Shown here: positions 25,510 to 36,697 of the stretch, piece after piece
How the letters are laid out: the number at the start of each line of letters is the position of its first letter
Position numbering within the stretch: position 1 is the stretch's first letter
Notes under the pieces: generated by a model
What the model was told of the DNA's origin: nothing
Seen by the model: only the letters and a program-made list of their open reading frames with translations
Database searches by the model: none
Made by a program: the position numbers and the translations under genes
Source: a bacterium
GTDB lineage: Bacteria; Planctomycetota; Planctomycetia; Pirellulales; Pirellulaceae
Reading direction: 5' to 3'
Length of the DNA: 64,000 nt
Assembly: GCA_016124445.1 (NCBI GenBank)
Contig: WGNR01000003.1
Span: 1-64,000, forward strand

Positions 25510-26601
25510 ATGGCCGATCGCGTTGTTTTGTGCATTGGGACCAAGAAGGGTCTATTCGTCGCCGAGGCGAACAAGTCGCGGCGTCGCTTCAACCTGCGGG
25601 GGCCGTTCGGCTCTGGCGTGGCAGTCTACTCCGCCATGATCGATACCCGCCGAGCAACGCGGATTTACGCCTCCAGTTGCAATGCCTGGTTTGGCATGAA
25701 GCTTCTGGTCTCGACCGACCTGGGAAACAAATTCAAAGAAACGAAATCGACGCCAGCGTTCCCAGGCGACGACGGACGGTCTTTGGCCAACATCTGGTCT
25801 CTGGAACCTGGCGGCGGCAGCAAAGAGCTATGGGCCGGTGTCGAACCGGCGGCTTTGTTCCGCAGCGAAGATAATGGCAATTCATGGGAAATGGTCTCTG
25901 GCATCAGCAATCACAAACATTCCAAGGAATGGCAACCCGGCGCTGGCGGGCTGTGCCTCCACACGATCGTTCGGGACGGCAATCGAATTCATCTCGGCAT
26001 CTCGACCGGCGGCCATTATTTGAGTGAAGATGGCGGAGCGACCTTCGAGGCATCCAACGAGGGCGTTGGTGCTGGGTTCTTTCCCAATCCTTACCCTGAG
26101 TTCGGCCAATGCGTGCACAAGATCGCCCGGCATCCCGATGCCCCAGGCCGACTTTACATGCAAAACCATGGTGGCTGGCCCGAACGGCCTGGGATCGGGG
26201 TTCTGCGCAGCGACGACTACGGTCATACGTGGGAATCGATCGCGGAAGGCCTGCCCTCGGATTTTGGCTTTCCGATCGTCGTTCATCCGCACGATCCGGA
26301 AACAATCTATGTCGTGCCGCTAGAACCTTCGACACGTACTTGCCCGGAAGGCAAACCTGCCGTCTGGAGAAGCACCAACGGCGGTCGCAAATGGAAGAAG
26401 CTGACCAAAGGCCTGCCGAAGCATGATGGCTACTTCACGGTCCTCCGCGATGCCATGTGCACCGACTCGCTCGATGCGGCGGGAGTTTATTTCGGCACGA
26501 CGACTGGTCAACTTTGGATGGGACACGATGGCGGCGACGAGTGGAGTTGCCTGTTCGATTCACTCCCACCGATCAATTGCGTCAAGGCGGCGATCGTCTA
26601 G
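25510..26601 (+). CDS. BNR/sialidase-like beta-propeller protein
   Basis: A 363-residue cytoplasmic protein of the glycosyl-hydrolase-like (BNR-repeat) propeller type. Repeated Asp-box motifs are visible: STDLGNKF, SEDNGNSWE, SEDGGATFE, SDDYGHTWE, STNGGRKWK and GHDGGDEWS. Such propellers are structural; true sialidases carry an arginine triad I cannot confirm. No signal peptide is seen. It follows the MoaD/ThiS-like gene by 2 bp, an arrangement seen for a conserved pair whose role I do not know. Confidence 0.82.
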   Translation: MADRVVLCIGTKKGLFVAEANKSRRRFNLRGPFGSGVAVYSAMIDTRRATRIYASSCNAWFGMKLLVSTDLGNKFKETKSTPAFPGDDGRSLANIWSLEPGGGSKELWAGVEPAALFRSEDNGNSWEMVSGISNHKHSKEWQPGAGGLCLHTIVRDGNRIHLGISTGGHYLSEDGGATFEASNEGVGAGFFPNPYPEFGQCVHKIARHPDAPGRLYMQNHGGWPERPGIGVLRSDDYGHTWESIAEGLPSDFGFPIVVHPHDPETIYVVPLEPSTRTCPEGKPAVWRSTNGGRKWKKLTKGLPKHDGYFTVLRDAMCTDSLDAAGVYFGTTTGQLWMGHDGGDEWSCLFDSLPPINCVKAAIV

Positions 26602-26696
26602 GGCAAAAAAACTTTCGCGGCATGTCGAATCCCAGGCGTTGCCTACGACTACCAGGTAAACACAACGCTCTCTTACCCAGAATAAGGATTCCGACG

Positions 26697-27173
26697 ATGC
26701 CCAGCATCACACCATTTCTCTGGTTCGACAATCAGGCCGAAGAAGCCGCACAGTTCTACCTGTCCGTTTTTCGAGACGGCAAGATTCTGTCCGAAACTCG
26801 CTACGGCAGCGCCGGACCTGGCCCAGAGGGATCGATCATGACGATCCAATTCGAGCTCCAAGGCCAGCAGTTCACGGCCCTCAACGGTGGACCTCACTTC
26901 AAATTCAACGAGGCCGTTTCGTTCGTTGTGCGGTGCGAAACCCAGGCAGAGATCGATTATTTCTGGGAGGCACTTTCCGATGGCGGCTCAAAAAGTCAGT
27001 GCGGCTGGCTGAAAGATCGTTATGGAGTCTCTTGGCAGATTGTGCCGTCGTACTTGCTGGAACGGATCACCACGGGCGATCCCGCCAAAGCCGAGAAAAT
27101 GAAAGCGGCCATGCTGAGAATGCGGAAGCTTGATACGAGCGTTTTGCAGACTGCCTACGAAGGCGCCATTTAA
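26697..27173 (+). CDS. PhnB-like VOC family protein
   Basis: A 158-residue protein with the PhnB/3-demethylubiquinone methyltransferase-like VOC fold: PFLWFDNQAEEAAQFYLSVF, MTIQFELQGQQFTALNGG and SQCGWLKDRYGVSWQIVP. These proteins bind metal and small molecules, and the exact substrate is unknown. The start ATG is at 26697. It is followed on the same strand by another VOC protein. Confidence 0.87.
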   Translation: MPSITPFLWFDNQAEEAAQFYLSVFRDGKILSETRYGSAGPGPEGSIMTIQFELQGQQFTALNGGPHFKFNEAVSFVVRCETQAEIDYFWEALSDGGSKSQCGWLKDRYGVSWQIVPSYLLERITTGDPAKAEKMKAAMLRMRKLDTSVLQTAYEGAI

Positions 27174-27212
27174 TCCCCTCAAACAACTCTTGTCCTTTGA
27201 AAGGAATGAAAA

Positions 27213-27683
27213 ATGACCGAATCGATACCAGCAACGCATCGAGGACTCATTCCTCACCTGGTCTGCGATCCTTGTAGCGAAGCAATCGAGTTCTACAAGA
27301 AGGCCTTTGATGCCGAAGAACGCTTTCGCCTGCCAGATCCTGGTTCCGGCAAGATCATGCACTGTGATTTAGTCATCGGAGAAGCCAGCTTCTTCGTGGC
27401 GGACGACTTTCCAGAGCACTGCGGCGGCAAGTCGAGTTCGCCGAAAGGATTAGGTGGCACGCCCGTTTCGCTTCATCGCTACGTCGAAGATTGCGACGCG
27501 GCGATCGCCAAGGCCGAAGCAGCCGGGGCAACGATCAAGATGCCCGCTACCGATATGTTTTGGGGCGATCGCTACGGTGTGGTCGTTGATCCGTTCGGAC
27601 ACAACTGGTCCTTCGCCACCCCGCAACGTTCGCTTTCCAAGGATGAAATATACGAAGGCATGAAAGCCATGCGGGAAGGCTGA
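27213..27683 (+). CDS. VOC (glyoxalase/bleomycin-resistance-like) protein
   Basis: A 156-residue VOC protein with the pattern LVCDPCSEAIEFYKKAF, GEASFFVADDF and DRYGVVVDPFGHNWSFAT. PhnB-type relatives are common in planctomycetes and their reactions are mostly unknown. TTTGAAAGGAATG gives the ribosome-binding site. It lies 39 bp after another VOC gene, suggesting an operon, and is closed by a terminator at 27728. Confidence 0.87.
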   Translation: MTESIPATHRGLIPHLVCDPCSEAIEFYKKAFDAEERFRLPDPGSGKIMHCDLVIGEASFFVADDFPEHCGGKSSSPKGLGGTPVSLHRYVEDCDAAIAKAEAAGATIKMPATDMFWGDRYGVVVDPFGHNWSFATPQRSLSKDEIYEGMKAMREG

Positions 27684-27727
27684 CAGGAATCCTAATAAAG
27701 CGTCAGCAATCGTTTCTAAACTCTCAC

Positions 27728-27763
27728 ACAACCTCGGTTCAAGCGACCGAGGTTGTTCCTTTT
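27728..27763 (+). terminator. Terminator after the VOC gene pair
   Basis: ACAACCTCGGT pairs with ACCGAGGTTGT across a 7-nt loop and is followed by TCCTTTT. It is a good intrinsic terminator 44 bp after the stop. Confidence 0.75.
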
Positions 27764-27835
27764 GGCTTTCGGGCGAACTATATTCGGAGTTCAACTCTAC
27801 TCCCCCCTCTCATATGCTCGTTCGAGATTCAAATC

Positions 27836-29262
<1,427 letters not shown>

Positions 29263-29266
<4 letters not shown>

Positions 29267-29727
29267 TCGAGTGTCTTCCGCATGACGAAATTACGGAGCG
29301 CAACCCCTTGAATGGTTACCTCCTGGGCCTTTTCAACAACGAATCGAAATGCTTCAAAGAATGGCCTGGCAGTTAGGCTGACGTGGGAGTGCAACTCCGT
29401 CAGATTCAACTTCTGCGCCTCGATATGCAGCTTGTCCATCAGCACGCGGCCGACACCCTTTCGCTGCCAGGCATGATGCACGTAGAACATGTCCACCAAT
29501 CCTGTGGCCTGGACATCGGCAAAGCCAACGATCTGCTCTCCTTCGATCGCCACCCAAGGCTGGATCCCCTCCATGCGCGAAGCCCAGCGCGACATCTCAA
29601 CCTCATCCGGAGCCCATACCTCGATTTGCTCTGGACTATAGTCTTGGGAATTGACGCAATGAATCGTGTCGTGAAACAGTTGCCACAGCTCCGCGTGGTC
29701 GTCCGGGTTGCTCGCGCGGACTTTCAA
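29263..29727 (-). CDS. GNAT-family N-acetyltransferase
   Basis: A 154-residue GNAT protein. The acetyl-CoA binding motif appears as VDMFYVHHAWQRKGVGRVLMD (pattern QxxGxG, near residue 93), after IVGFADVQ and before TARPFFEAFRF. The acceptor is unknown. It converges on the pectate lyase with a 4-bp overlap and follows the potassium channel gene on the same strand. Confidence 0.88.
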
Positions 29728-29747
29728 CGTACATTCCCCGAGGAGTT

Positions 29748-30866
29748 CTAAGAATCGATCACCACACCGCGATAGATTACCTTGCTCCGTGTTGCGCAGA
29801 AACGCTCGGCCAGTTGAGGAATGTCGTTAACATGGCCCAACACGATCACGACATCACCGGCCTGCAATACAGTTTCAGAAGGCGGATTGAGAATGGTAGA
29901 GCCATCTTGCCGGCGCAATCCAACGATCAGGAAACCATGGTTGCTGCGTAGTTCGATGCTGCTGAGCGTCTTTTCAACCAACGAGGAACCAGCCGCCACA
30001 ATCAACTCGTCAAACCGCAGTCCGATGCTGCCCAGCTCTTCGGTCATGTCGGCCTGGGTGGTTAGCTGCTCAAGCATGTTCTCGGCCGAAGGGCGAATGA
30101 TCATTTGCGCTAGTTTCTTCGCCCCGATCGCCGTGGGCAGAACAACGCGGTTTGCACCGCAGCCGATCAGTTTCTTCTCGGTCTTCGGATTCTCGCCGCG
30201 GGCAATGATCATGATGTCTGGGTTCATGCCCCGGGCCGTCACCGCCACAAAGACGTTGGTTGCATCTTCGGAAAGAACAGTAGCCAAGACGGTGGCTCGT
30301 TTAATGCCCGCCAGTTCCAAGACATGTTCGTCGGTGGCATCTCCGTTGATGAACAGATAGCCCAGCTCTTCGGCAGCGGCGAGGCGGCGTTCGTCGGTGT
30401 CGATCACGACAAACGACTTGCCGGCCTTGGCCAGTTCGCGGGCCAGGATCGAGCCCATTCGTCCCACACCGCAAACAATGGTGTGTTTGTCCAAGCGATC
30501 GATTTCCATCGACATGCGTCTGGCTCCTAATGCTTTTTGAAGTTCCCCATCGACCACCATTTGCATGAAGCCGCCGACCGTATAAATCACGGCTCCATAC
30601 CCGGCAATGATTACCATAATGGTTAAGGCCCGAAGCGCCGGAGATTCGACTGGCTGCACTTCTCCGTAGCCCACGCCAAAGATCGTGATGATGACCATAT
30701 AGATGGCATCATCTAACCGCCAGCCATTGGCCATATATCCGATGACCGCGACCACACAGATCGCGACAAATAGACTGGCCCCGATTGCCATCTTGCGTAT
30801 CGGGCCGGAAAGATGCTTGATGCGTTTAGGAGGCGGATGATCTGGATCGAGATGATGGGTGACCAC
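29748..30866 (-). CDS. RCK-domain potassium channel (two-TM, TrkA-N)
   Basis: A 372-residue protein with two membrane helices and a pore loop carrying the selectivity filter GVGYGE (about residues 64-69, within TIFGVGYGEV). A cytoplasmic RCK domain follows, with Rossmann motif CGVGRMGSILARELA and a TrkA-C domain at the C-terminus (about 290-360). This is the MthK/GsuK architecture of ligand-gated K+ channels. The pore signature lacks the usual T before GVGYG (FGVGYG), as in some planctomycete channels. The start is at 30866. Confidence 0.9.
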   Translation of the reverse strand: MVTHHLDPDHPPPKRIKHLSGPIRKMAIGASLFVAICVVAVIGYMANGWRLDDAIYMVIITIFGVGYGEVQPVESPALRALTIMVIIAGYGAVIYTVGGFMQMVVDGELQKALGARRMSMEIDRLDKHTIVCGVGRMGSILARELAKAGKSFVVIDTDERRLAAAEELGYLFINGDATDEHVLELAGIKRATVLATVLSEDATNVFVAVTARGMNPDIMIIARGENPKTEKKLIGCGANRVVLPTAIGAKKLAQMIIRPSAENMLEQLTTQADMTEELGSIGLRFDELIVAAGSSLVEKTLSSIELRSNHGFLIVGLRRQDGSTILNPPSETVLQAGDVVIVLGHVNDIPQLAERFCATRSKVIYRGVVIDS

Positions 30867-31126
30867 GTCTGATGTTTCAAATGCAACTGGTAAAACCCGA
30901 TTAGGGCCGATCCGCCAAGTTCGCCCCCATCAGATAGAATCGCCGCCAAGAATCGCTTCATGAACGAAAAGGCGCGGCAGCACCTAGATTTTTGAGTCTA
31001 ACAGCCGGGTCTCAGTTCCGCCATCGGGAAAACCTCCGACAACACACGTCTTGACAAGTGTTGTCGGAACACTAAAAATCAGGAAAATCGCGTCTTTCCA
31101 ACGACCTCGCCCTGGCATTTCCCACG

Positions 31127-32178
31127 ATGGGGATCCTTTCAACTCGCTGGCTGCCTCGCATTGGGCCTTTTGGCTGGTGGCTCGTAGCGTTCTACTTCGC
31201 GTGGCTTCTACTGGTACTTTGGGGCAATTATTGGCACCTGATCGTCTCATATTGGCCGATCGCTGTGACGATGACGCTTGGGTCTTACGTCGCCGGTTCG
31301 ACCCCCTGGGTGGCGGGACCATCGCGTTTCCTGTTTTGGTACTGCTATTTGACCTGCCGGGCTCGCTCGGTCGCAACTTCGGCTTGGCGATTCAATCGAT
31401 CGGAATGACGTCGGCGGCGATCTACATTCTGTCCTCTGGAAAAAACGTTGACTGGCGGTTGCTTCGCCCTGCTTTTTTTGGATCGCTCATCGGTACACCA
31501 TTGGGTGCCGCACTGCTGGCACCAGTTGTTTCCGACCTATGGGTGAAACTAACTTTCGGCGTGATCTGGGCCAGCTTCGGAATCTTGCACTTGGTGAAAC
31601 TTCGAGAGTTGGTCGCCCCGCACCAGCAAACTGACAGATGGCATACCTACGATCAGCGAATCGGCCTAACCCTCGGTATCGTAGGTGGCATTGCGTCTTC
31701 GATCACCGGCGTGGGAATCGACATGATGCTGTATGCCACGCTCGTGCTTCTTTACCGAGCCGATCTGAAAGTGGCGATTCCGACTTCGGTGATCATCATG
31801 GCATTCACCTCGATCATTGGCATTGCTGCCAACGGTCTGCTTGGTTGGCTAAAACCCAGCGTTTACCAGATTGATCCTGAGGTGTTCGCCTACTGGCTGA
31901 CTGCCGCGCCGATCGTCACGGTGGGGGCACCCTTTGGGGCGCTAGTAGTCAGCTTGATCAGCCGAACCCCGACGCTGGTGATCGTGTCGATCTTATGCCT
32001 GGCGCAATTTGCCTGGTTGTTGATCCACGAACAAGTAACCGGGCTGACGCTGCTAATTGCGATGTTTGGTGTTGTCGTATTCAACGTGCTGTTTCATTTG
32101 CTGTACACACTTGGCAAACGGCCTGAATCAGAGACGGCTCCGATCGTTGAAATCGCCATCGATGAAGCGGAGGGGTAG
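31127..32178 (+). pseudogene. TauE/SafE-family transporter gene with a frameshift
   Basis: Two overlapping frames together make a TauE/SafE membrane protein. The first frame (31127-31408) gives the N-terminal part up to GSYVAGSTP, and the second gives LGGGTIAFPVLVLLF and the rest to 32178. The family motif STP-LGGGTIAFPV is restored if one C is added in the C-run at 31302-31306 (five C in this sequence). It is either a true -1 lesion or an assembly error in a homopolymer. The intact protein would have about eight membrane helices and export sulfite, sulfoacetate or a similar anion. The rest of both halves looks undamaged. Confidence 0.8.
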
Positions 32179-32266
32179 GCCTCCTCTTTCGCGACCTGTC
32201 GATCGCGGTGCACAATACACCAATAGAAACTGATTCAGAGGCTCCGACGCGGAAGGAACTTGCCGG

Positions 32267-32773
32267 ATGAAATCGCCTGAAACCGTCTTTGAAGGCATTC
32301 GTTTCAATATCGAACGAGTATGGCAAGGAGAACGCCCCCGCGATGTGATGCGTCACCCTGGCGCGGCGGTCATCTTGCCGCTGGTCGACGACAAGCACGT
32401 TTGCCTGATCAAGAACTATCGGATCGCCGTCAATCAAACCTTGCTGGAACTGCCTGCGGGCACCCTCGAGCCAAACGAACCGCCAGAGGTTACAGCTGCT
32501 CGCGAGTTGGAAGAAGAGACCGGCTACAAGGCGGACAAGGTCGAACTGCTAACGTCCTATTACCCATCGCCTGGCGTGATGGACGAAAAGATGTACGTCT
32601 ATTTGGCGACTGGCCTGACCATGCATGCCCCGGCTCGGGAAGAGGGGGAAGAGATCGAGAATCATGTTGTCACGCTGAGCGAGGCGAAAGAAATGGTTCG
32701 CGACGGACGAATCGCCGACGGAAAGACGATCGCCGGCTTGCTCTTTTACTTTCAGTTTGCCTCGGTCAGTTAA
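32267..32773 (+). CDS. Nudix hydrolase (ADP-sugar pyrophosphatase type)
   Basis: A 168-residue Nudix enzyme. The Nudix box reads GTLEPNEPPEVTAAREL then EEETGY, which fits Gx5Ex7REUxEExGU. RNYRIAVNQTLLELPAG is typical of ADP-ribose pyrophosphatases (NudF-like) and suggests ADP-ribose or a related nucleotide sugar as substrate. It converges with the rhodanese-like gene with a 4-bp overlap. Confidence 0.9.
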   Translation: MKSPETVFEGIRFNIERVWQGERPRDVMRHPGAAVILPLVDDKHVCLIKNYRIAVNQTLLELPAGTLEPNEPPEVTAARELEEETGYKADKVELLTSYYPSPGVMDEKMYVYLATGLTMHAPAREEGEEIENHVVTLSEAKEMVRDGRIADGKTIAGLLFYFQFASVS

Positions 32774-33207
32774 GGAGGCAGAACCTTGATCGGCGGTTCC
32801 CAATAGGGATCGTTCCCTTTGACTTCCTTGAAACCGGCCGCAACCAACTCTTTGTAGGACTGCATCACCGGAATCACTTCCGCATCCACGCGTTTGAACA
32901 TGTCTGACGCCACCTTCGATCGCTGGCCGGTCTTCGAGATCGCATAGATCTTCACATCCGGATTGGTCGTGTATTTGGCAATCGTGCTGCGGGCAGTCTT
33001 ATCGAGGGCCACGGTTGATAGCGGGACCGATTCGGAATCGACCAGGTGGAACTTTTTCCATTCCACCTTTTCACGGACATCGAGCAGAATCGCTTTCCCC
33101 GCTTCGACCTGTTTGAGCAGCTTTTCCAGGTCGACCTCTTCGGCGACGGCAACCGTTTGGCAAACGCCCAGTGCGCACAGAGCAAACAGCAGAATACGAC
33201 GATTCAT
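32770..33207 (-). CDS. Exported rhodanese-like protein without catalytic cysteine
   Basis: A 145-residue protein with a Sec signal (MNRRILLFALCALGVCQTVAVAEE) and a rhodanese fold (ILLDVREKVEW, then a CH2 end EVKGNDPYWEP). In active rhodaneses the loop is CxxGxR, here it reads SKTGQRS, so serine (S91) replaces the sulfur-carrying cysteine. It is likely a binding or scaffolding domain in the periplasm. The start at 33207 begins the signal peptide; an upstream frame extension is not supported. Confidence 0.82.
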   Translation of the reverse strand: MNRRILLFALCALGVCQTVAVAEEVDLEKLLKQVEAGKAILLDVREKVEWKKFHLVDSESVPLSTVALDKTARSTIAKYTTNPDVKIYAISKTGQRSKVASDMFKRVDAEVIPVMQSYKELVAAGFKEVKGNDPYWEPPIKVLPP

Positions 33208-33248
33208 TGCAGGGATCCTCACGACGATTATTCCAGCGAAACGCGGGC

Positions 33249-34640
33249 TTAAAACTCGGCCCAGCCCGGGGTACGGGGGAACGGAATCACATCGCGGATG
33301 TTCCCCATGCCGGTAATAAACTGTAGAACGCGTTCCAGGCCAAGGCCAAAACCGGCGTGCGGAACGGTGCCATATCGTCGTAAGTCCAAGTACCACCAGT
33401 ACTCTTCGGCGTTTAAGCCCTGCTCTTTCATGCGGCTTTCGAGCACATCCAGGCGTTCTTCACGCTGGCTTCCACCGATGATTTCACCCACTTTGGGGAC
33501 CAGCACGTCCATGGCCCGGACCGTTTTGCCATCGTCATTGCACCGCATGTAGAACGGTTTGATCGCTCTGGGATAGTCGTGCAGGATCACCGGCCGCTTG
33601 AAATGCTGTTCGGTCAGGTAGCGTTCGTGCTCGGACTGAAGATCAACGCCCCATTGGACGCGGTATTCGAACTCGTGTCCCGACTTCTGTAGAATATCGA
33701 CCGCCTCGGTATAGCTGCAGCGGAGAAACTCGCTTTCGACAATGCTCTTCAGCGTGTCGAGTATTCCAGGCTCGATCCGCTCGTTGAAGAAGGCCATATC
33801 TTCTTCGCAGTCGTTCATCACGTCGGTGAAAATCCGCTTGAGGAACGCTTCGGCGACCTCCATATTCTCTTCCAGATCGGCAAACGCAATCTCTGGCTCT
33901 ACCATCCAGAACTCGGCTAGGTGGCGGCTCGTATTGGAGTTCTCGGCGCGGAAGGTTGGTCCAAAGGTGTACACCTTACCCAGCGAGGTCGCGAAGATTT
34001 CCCCTTCCAACTGGCCACTCACCGTCAGGTAAGCAGGCCGGGCAAAGAAGTCTTTGCTAAAGTCGACCTTGCCGTTGACCTTCGGTGGTTGGTCGACATC
34101 AAGGGTCGTAACGCGGAACATCTCGCCCGCCCCTTCGCAGTCGGAAGCGGTGATGATGGGCGTGTTCACATAGAGAAAGCCGCGTTCCTGAAAGAACTGA
34201 TGGATCGAATAAGAAACCCGATTGCGAACGCGGAACACACTGCCAAAGGTATTCGATCGCGTCCGCAGGTGAGCCCATTCGCGGAGCTTTTCAAACGTGT
34301 GTCGTTTCTTTTGCAGCGGATAGGTCTCGGCGTCGGCCGTACCGTAGAGATGGACTTCGCTGGCCTGGACCTCGGTCGACTGTCCTTTGCCTTGCGACTC
34401 TTTAACTTCGCCCACGACGCGAATCGAACAACCGGGAGTGAGATGCTTAATCTCGTCTTCGTAGTTGGCCAACTGGTTATCGGCGATGACCTGAATATTA
34501 GACAGGCAGCTTCCATCGTTCAATTCGATGAAACTGAAGCCCCCTTTCGAGTCGCGGCGGGTCCGCACCCAGCCTTCCAGACACACGGTTTGCCCAACAC
34601 ACGCTGTACTTCGAGCCTGTAAGACCGATCGTTTTTCCAT
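33249..34640 (-). CDS. asnS: Asparaginyl-tRNA synthetase
   Basis: A 463-residue class IIb synthetase. The N-terminal OB-fold ([19 protein letters not shown]) binds the anticodon. Class II motif 2 lies in [19 protein letters not shown] and motif 3 in [15 protein letters not shown]. It charges tRNA-Asn with asparagine. The ATG at 34640 ([12 protein letters not shown]) is preferred to an upstream one because the family begins there. It lies downstream of the Nramp-related gene, 75 bp away. Confidence 0.97.
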   Translation of the reverse strand: MEKRSVLQARSTACVGQTVCLEGWVRTRRDSKGGFSFIELNDGSCLSNIQVIADNQLANYEDEIKHLTPGCSIRVVGEVKESQGKGQSTEVQASEVHLYGTADAETYPLQKKRHTFEKLREWAHLRTRSNTFGSVFRVRNRVSYSIHQFFQERGFLYVNTPIITASDCEGAGEMFRVTTLDVDQPPKVNGKVDFSKDFFARPAYLTVSGQLEGEIFATSLGKVYTFGPTFRAENSNTSRHLAEFWMVEPEIAFADLEENMEVAEAFLKRIFTDVMNDCEEDMAFFNERIEPGILDTLKSIVESEFLRCSYTEAVDILQKSGHEFEYRVQWGVDLQSEHERYLTEQHFKRPVILHDYPRAIKPFYMRCNDDGKTVRAMDVLVPKVGEIIGGSQREERLDVLESRMKEQGLNAEEYWWYLDLRRYGTVPHAGFGLGLERVLQFITGMGNIRDVIPFPRTPGWAEF

Positions 34641-34715
34641 CGCTCCGTCCTGTTCTAAATCCGCTTCCCCATCAACCCCGTCGACAACCGACAAGGACCG
34701 GCAAGCTGCTTCCAA

Positions 34716-36539
34716 CTAGGCGGATTCGGTTGGTTCGCTATCGAGCGGCAGTTCTTGACTGCCCCCCTTCTTCATGAAGAATCCACCTACAAACAGGATC
34801 AGATAACCAACCACAACGGTCAAGACGAGGGCCTTCTGCTCGAACGAATTCGAGGGAGATGTCAACTTATCGGACAACGACACGTACGCTGCCGCGATCG
34901 CCCCCACCACTGAGAAGATCATTAGCACATTCCAGATCAGCCAGCTAATACCCTTCGGCCGATCCTCTCCCAAGATCGACTTGCTGTTCATCATCATAAA
35001 GAAAGTGACGTAAGCAATTGGCAGGAACAAAACCGCGAAGCTGGAAACGAGGATCGCCAACCAAACCTTGGCCGGTCCGTCCCAGACAACAAACCAGGAA
35101 GCACCAGACAAACCCGCCAACAGGCAGCCAAGTACATGGGCCGCGCCGTTTGGTTTCGTGTTAAGCATTTCCGAAAATGCGTAGCCGTTGATCATCATCA
35201 GAATGATGATGGTCGAGAATCCCATTCCGAATACCCCGATGCCGAAAACCCATCGAGAAATAGAATCACCCAGCAAGGGTGCCAGCGACTGAGACAGGAG
35301 AAATTCGCTTCGTTTGACCAGCGATGCTGCCAATCGTTTTTCGCTTTCAGGGAGATTCGCGATGCCAGCCATCAGCGGCGGATACTTCTCTTTCAGAAGG
35401 ACTGCCGCCAGCTTTGCTTTGTCCGTTTTCCCATCTTCGCCCTTGGCCTCGTCGAGGTATTTCTGGGGAATCTGGAGTTCGTCCTCGTTGATCAGGACCC
35501 GGGCAGCCATCATTTTCTGGGCACCCCCGTAGACCGGACTCTTTTCCATTTCCTCAGGCGAATTGGAAAGAAACGCCGGGTCCACTTTCCCGTGAAACGC
35601 CGCGGCGGATGCAATCACCACACAACTGGTCACCAGGATGTACGGAATGGCCATACCAGTCGAAAGATCGAAGCGAGCCAAACCCCGGAACGTTTTGTCC
35701 CAGCCGCGGGCGAGCATCGAATAGGGAAGTAAAAAGGTCATGTTGATCCCAACCGCCGTGGCTGCCGCCCCGATCATGGCGGCGCGTTGATCAGCGACGA
35801 TCCGCGTGGTCCAGAATGACTGGTAAGGCTCTTCAACCTGACTGGCAATCTCGGCAAGCTTTCCGGTCGGCTCCGAGGCGGCCGACAGATCTGGAATAAA
35901 TCCGCTGAAGACCTCCGACCACGAGAACGCTTCGCCCGATAGACCAAGCTTCACGACGACGCCAAAGAAACAAATAACAATGACGGCGATCATCGCTTTG
36001 AGCAGAATGTCAAAGATCTTAGTCGCCAGCCCTGGCCGCGAATTCATGAAGACCAGAATGCCACCGGCCACCAGCAAAACGCCAGACACGATTGCCTTGG
36101 TCCTGATGTCGTCGCCAACCAGACCAGGAGCCATGTTCTTATTCAACGCCGAATAGCAAAGCGCAAACTGCGGCATCAGGAAGATCATGTTGGCTGCCAC
36201 CGTGGCAATCAGCCATCCCCAGCCAAGCACCGGATTGATATGCGTATTGATCTGCTGAAAGGGCCGCTCGCCGGTTGAGAGCGTGACGTAGCTGATCGCC
36301 GAAAGCATCACCACGCCGCAGACAATCGCAACCAATTGCAGCCATAACAGGCTATAGCCGCCCAGAATCCCTAAAAACAGCGCCCCTGAAAGCGAGCCGC
36401 CGCCAAGCGTGATCGCACTTTGCAGCCAGCCTGGTCCCGACAGTCGTACCCATGCCCCTAACGTGGCACCGGCACCTTTGGCCTGGGCTTCCTGTAAGAT
36501 CTCTCGGTCGCTCTCGACCTTGCTCATGTTGTCAGACAT
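34716..36539 (-). CDS. Nramp-superfamily transporter lacking canonical metal motifs
   Basis: A 607-residue protein with about eleven to twelve membrane helices and the LSGPGWLQSAITLGGGSLSG start of a Nramp-like carrier, where canonical Nramp has a DPGN motif in helix 1. The helix-6 MPH motif is also replaced (VGINMTFLLPYS). A soluble insert of about 130 residues lies near residues 325-450. These changes suggest a substrate other than Mn/Fe, such as Mg(II), as known for Nramp-related transporters. The start at 36539 has AAGGACTCGCA upstream; the in-frame upstream extension is not Nramp-like. Confidence 0.82.
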   Translation of the reverse strand: MSDNMSKVESDREILQEAQAKGAGATLGAWVRLSGPGWLQSAITLGGGSLSGALFLGILGGYSLLWLQLVAIVCGVVMLSAISYVTLSTGERPFQQINTHINPVLGWGWLIATVAANMIFLMPQFALCYSALNKNMAPGLVGDDIRTKAIVSGVLLVAGGILVFMNSRPGLATKIFDILLKAMIAVIVICFFGVVVKLGLSGEAFSWSEVFSGFIPDLSAASEPTGKLAEIASQVEEPYQSFWTTRIVADQRAAMIGAAATAVGINMTFLLPYSMLARGWDKTFRGLARFDLSTGMAIPYILVTSCVVIASAAAFHGKVDPAFLSNSPEEMEKSPVYGGAQKMMAARVLINEDELQIPQKYLDEAKGEDGKTDKAKLAAVLLKEKYPPLMAGIANLPESEKRLAASLVKRSEFLLSQSLAPLLGDSISRWVFGIGVFGMGFSTIIILMMINGYAFSEMLNTKPNGAAHVLGCLLAGLSGASWFVVWDGPAKVWLAILVSSFAVLFLPIAYVTFFMMMNSKSILGEDRPKGISWLIWNVLMIFSVVGAIAAAYVSLSDKLTSPSNSFEQKALVLTVVVGYLILFVGGFFMKKGGSQELPLDSEPTESA

Positions 36540-36593
36540 TGCGAGTCCTTCGCCCAGAATCGGCGTAGAAAAGGGGCTGGTGGGATGATGGGG

Positions 36594-36626
36594 CAAACAA
36601 AAAGGGGAACGATCCTCGTTCCCCTT
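36594..36626 (-). terminator. trxB terminator
   Basis: AAGGGGAACG pairs perfectly with CGTTCCCCTT around a 5-nt loop. On the minus strand it is followed by TTTTTGTTTG. It lies 72 bp beyond the trxB stop. Confidence 0.85.
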
Positions 36627-36697
36627 GTCGTGAATTTCATCAGACACTAGGAACCGACAGGGTTCTCAGTGCCTCTAATGATGGTTGTCTTTGGGGC

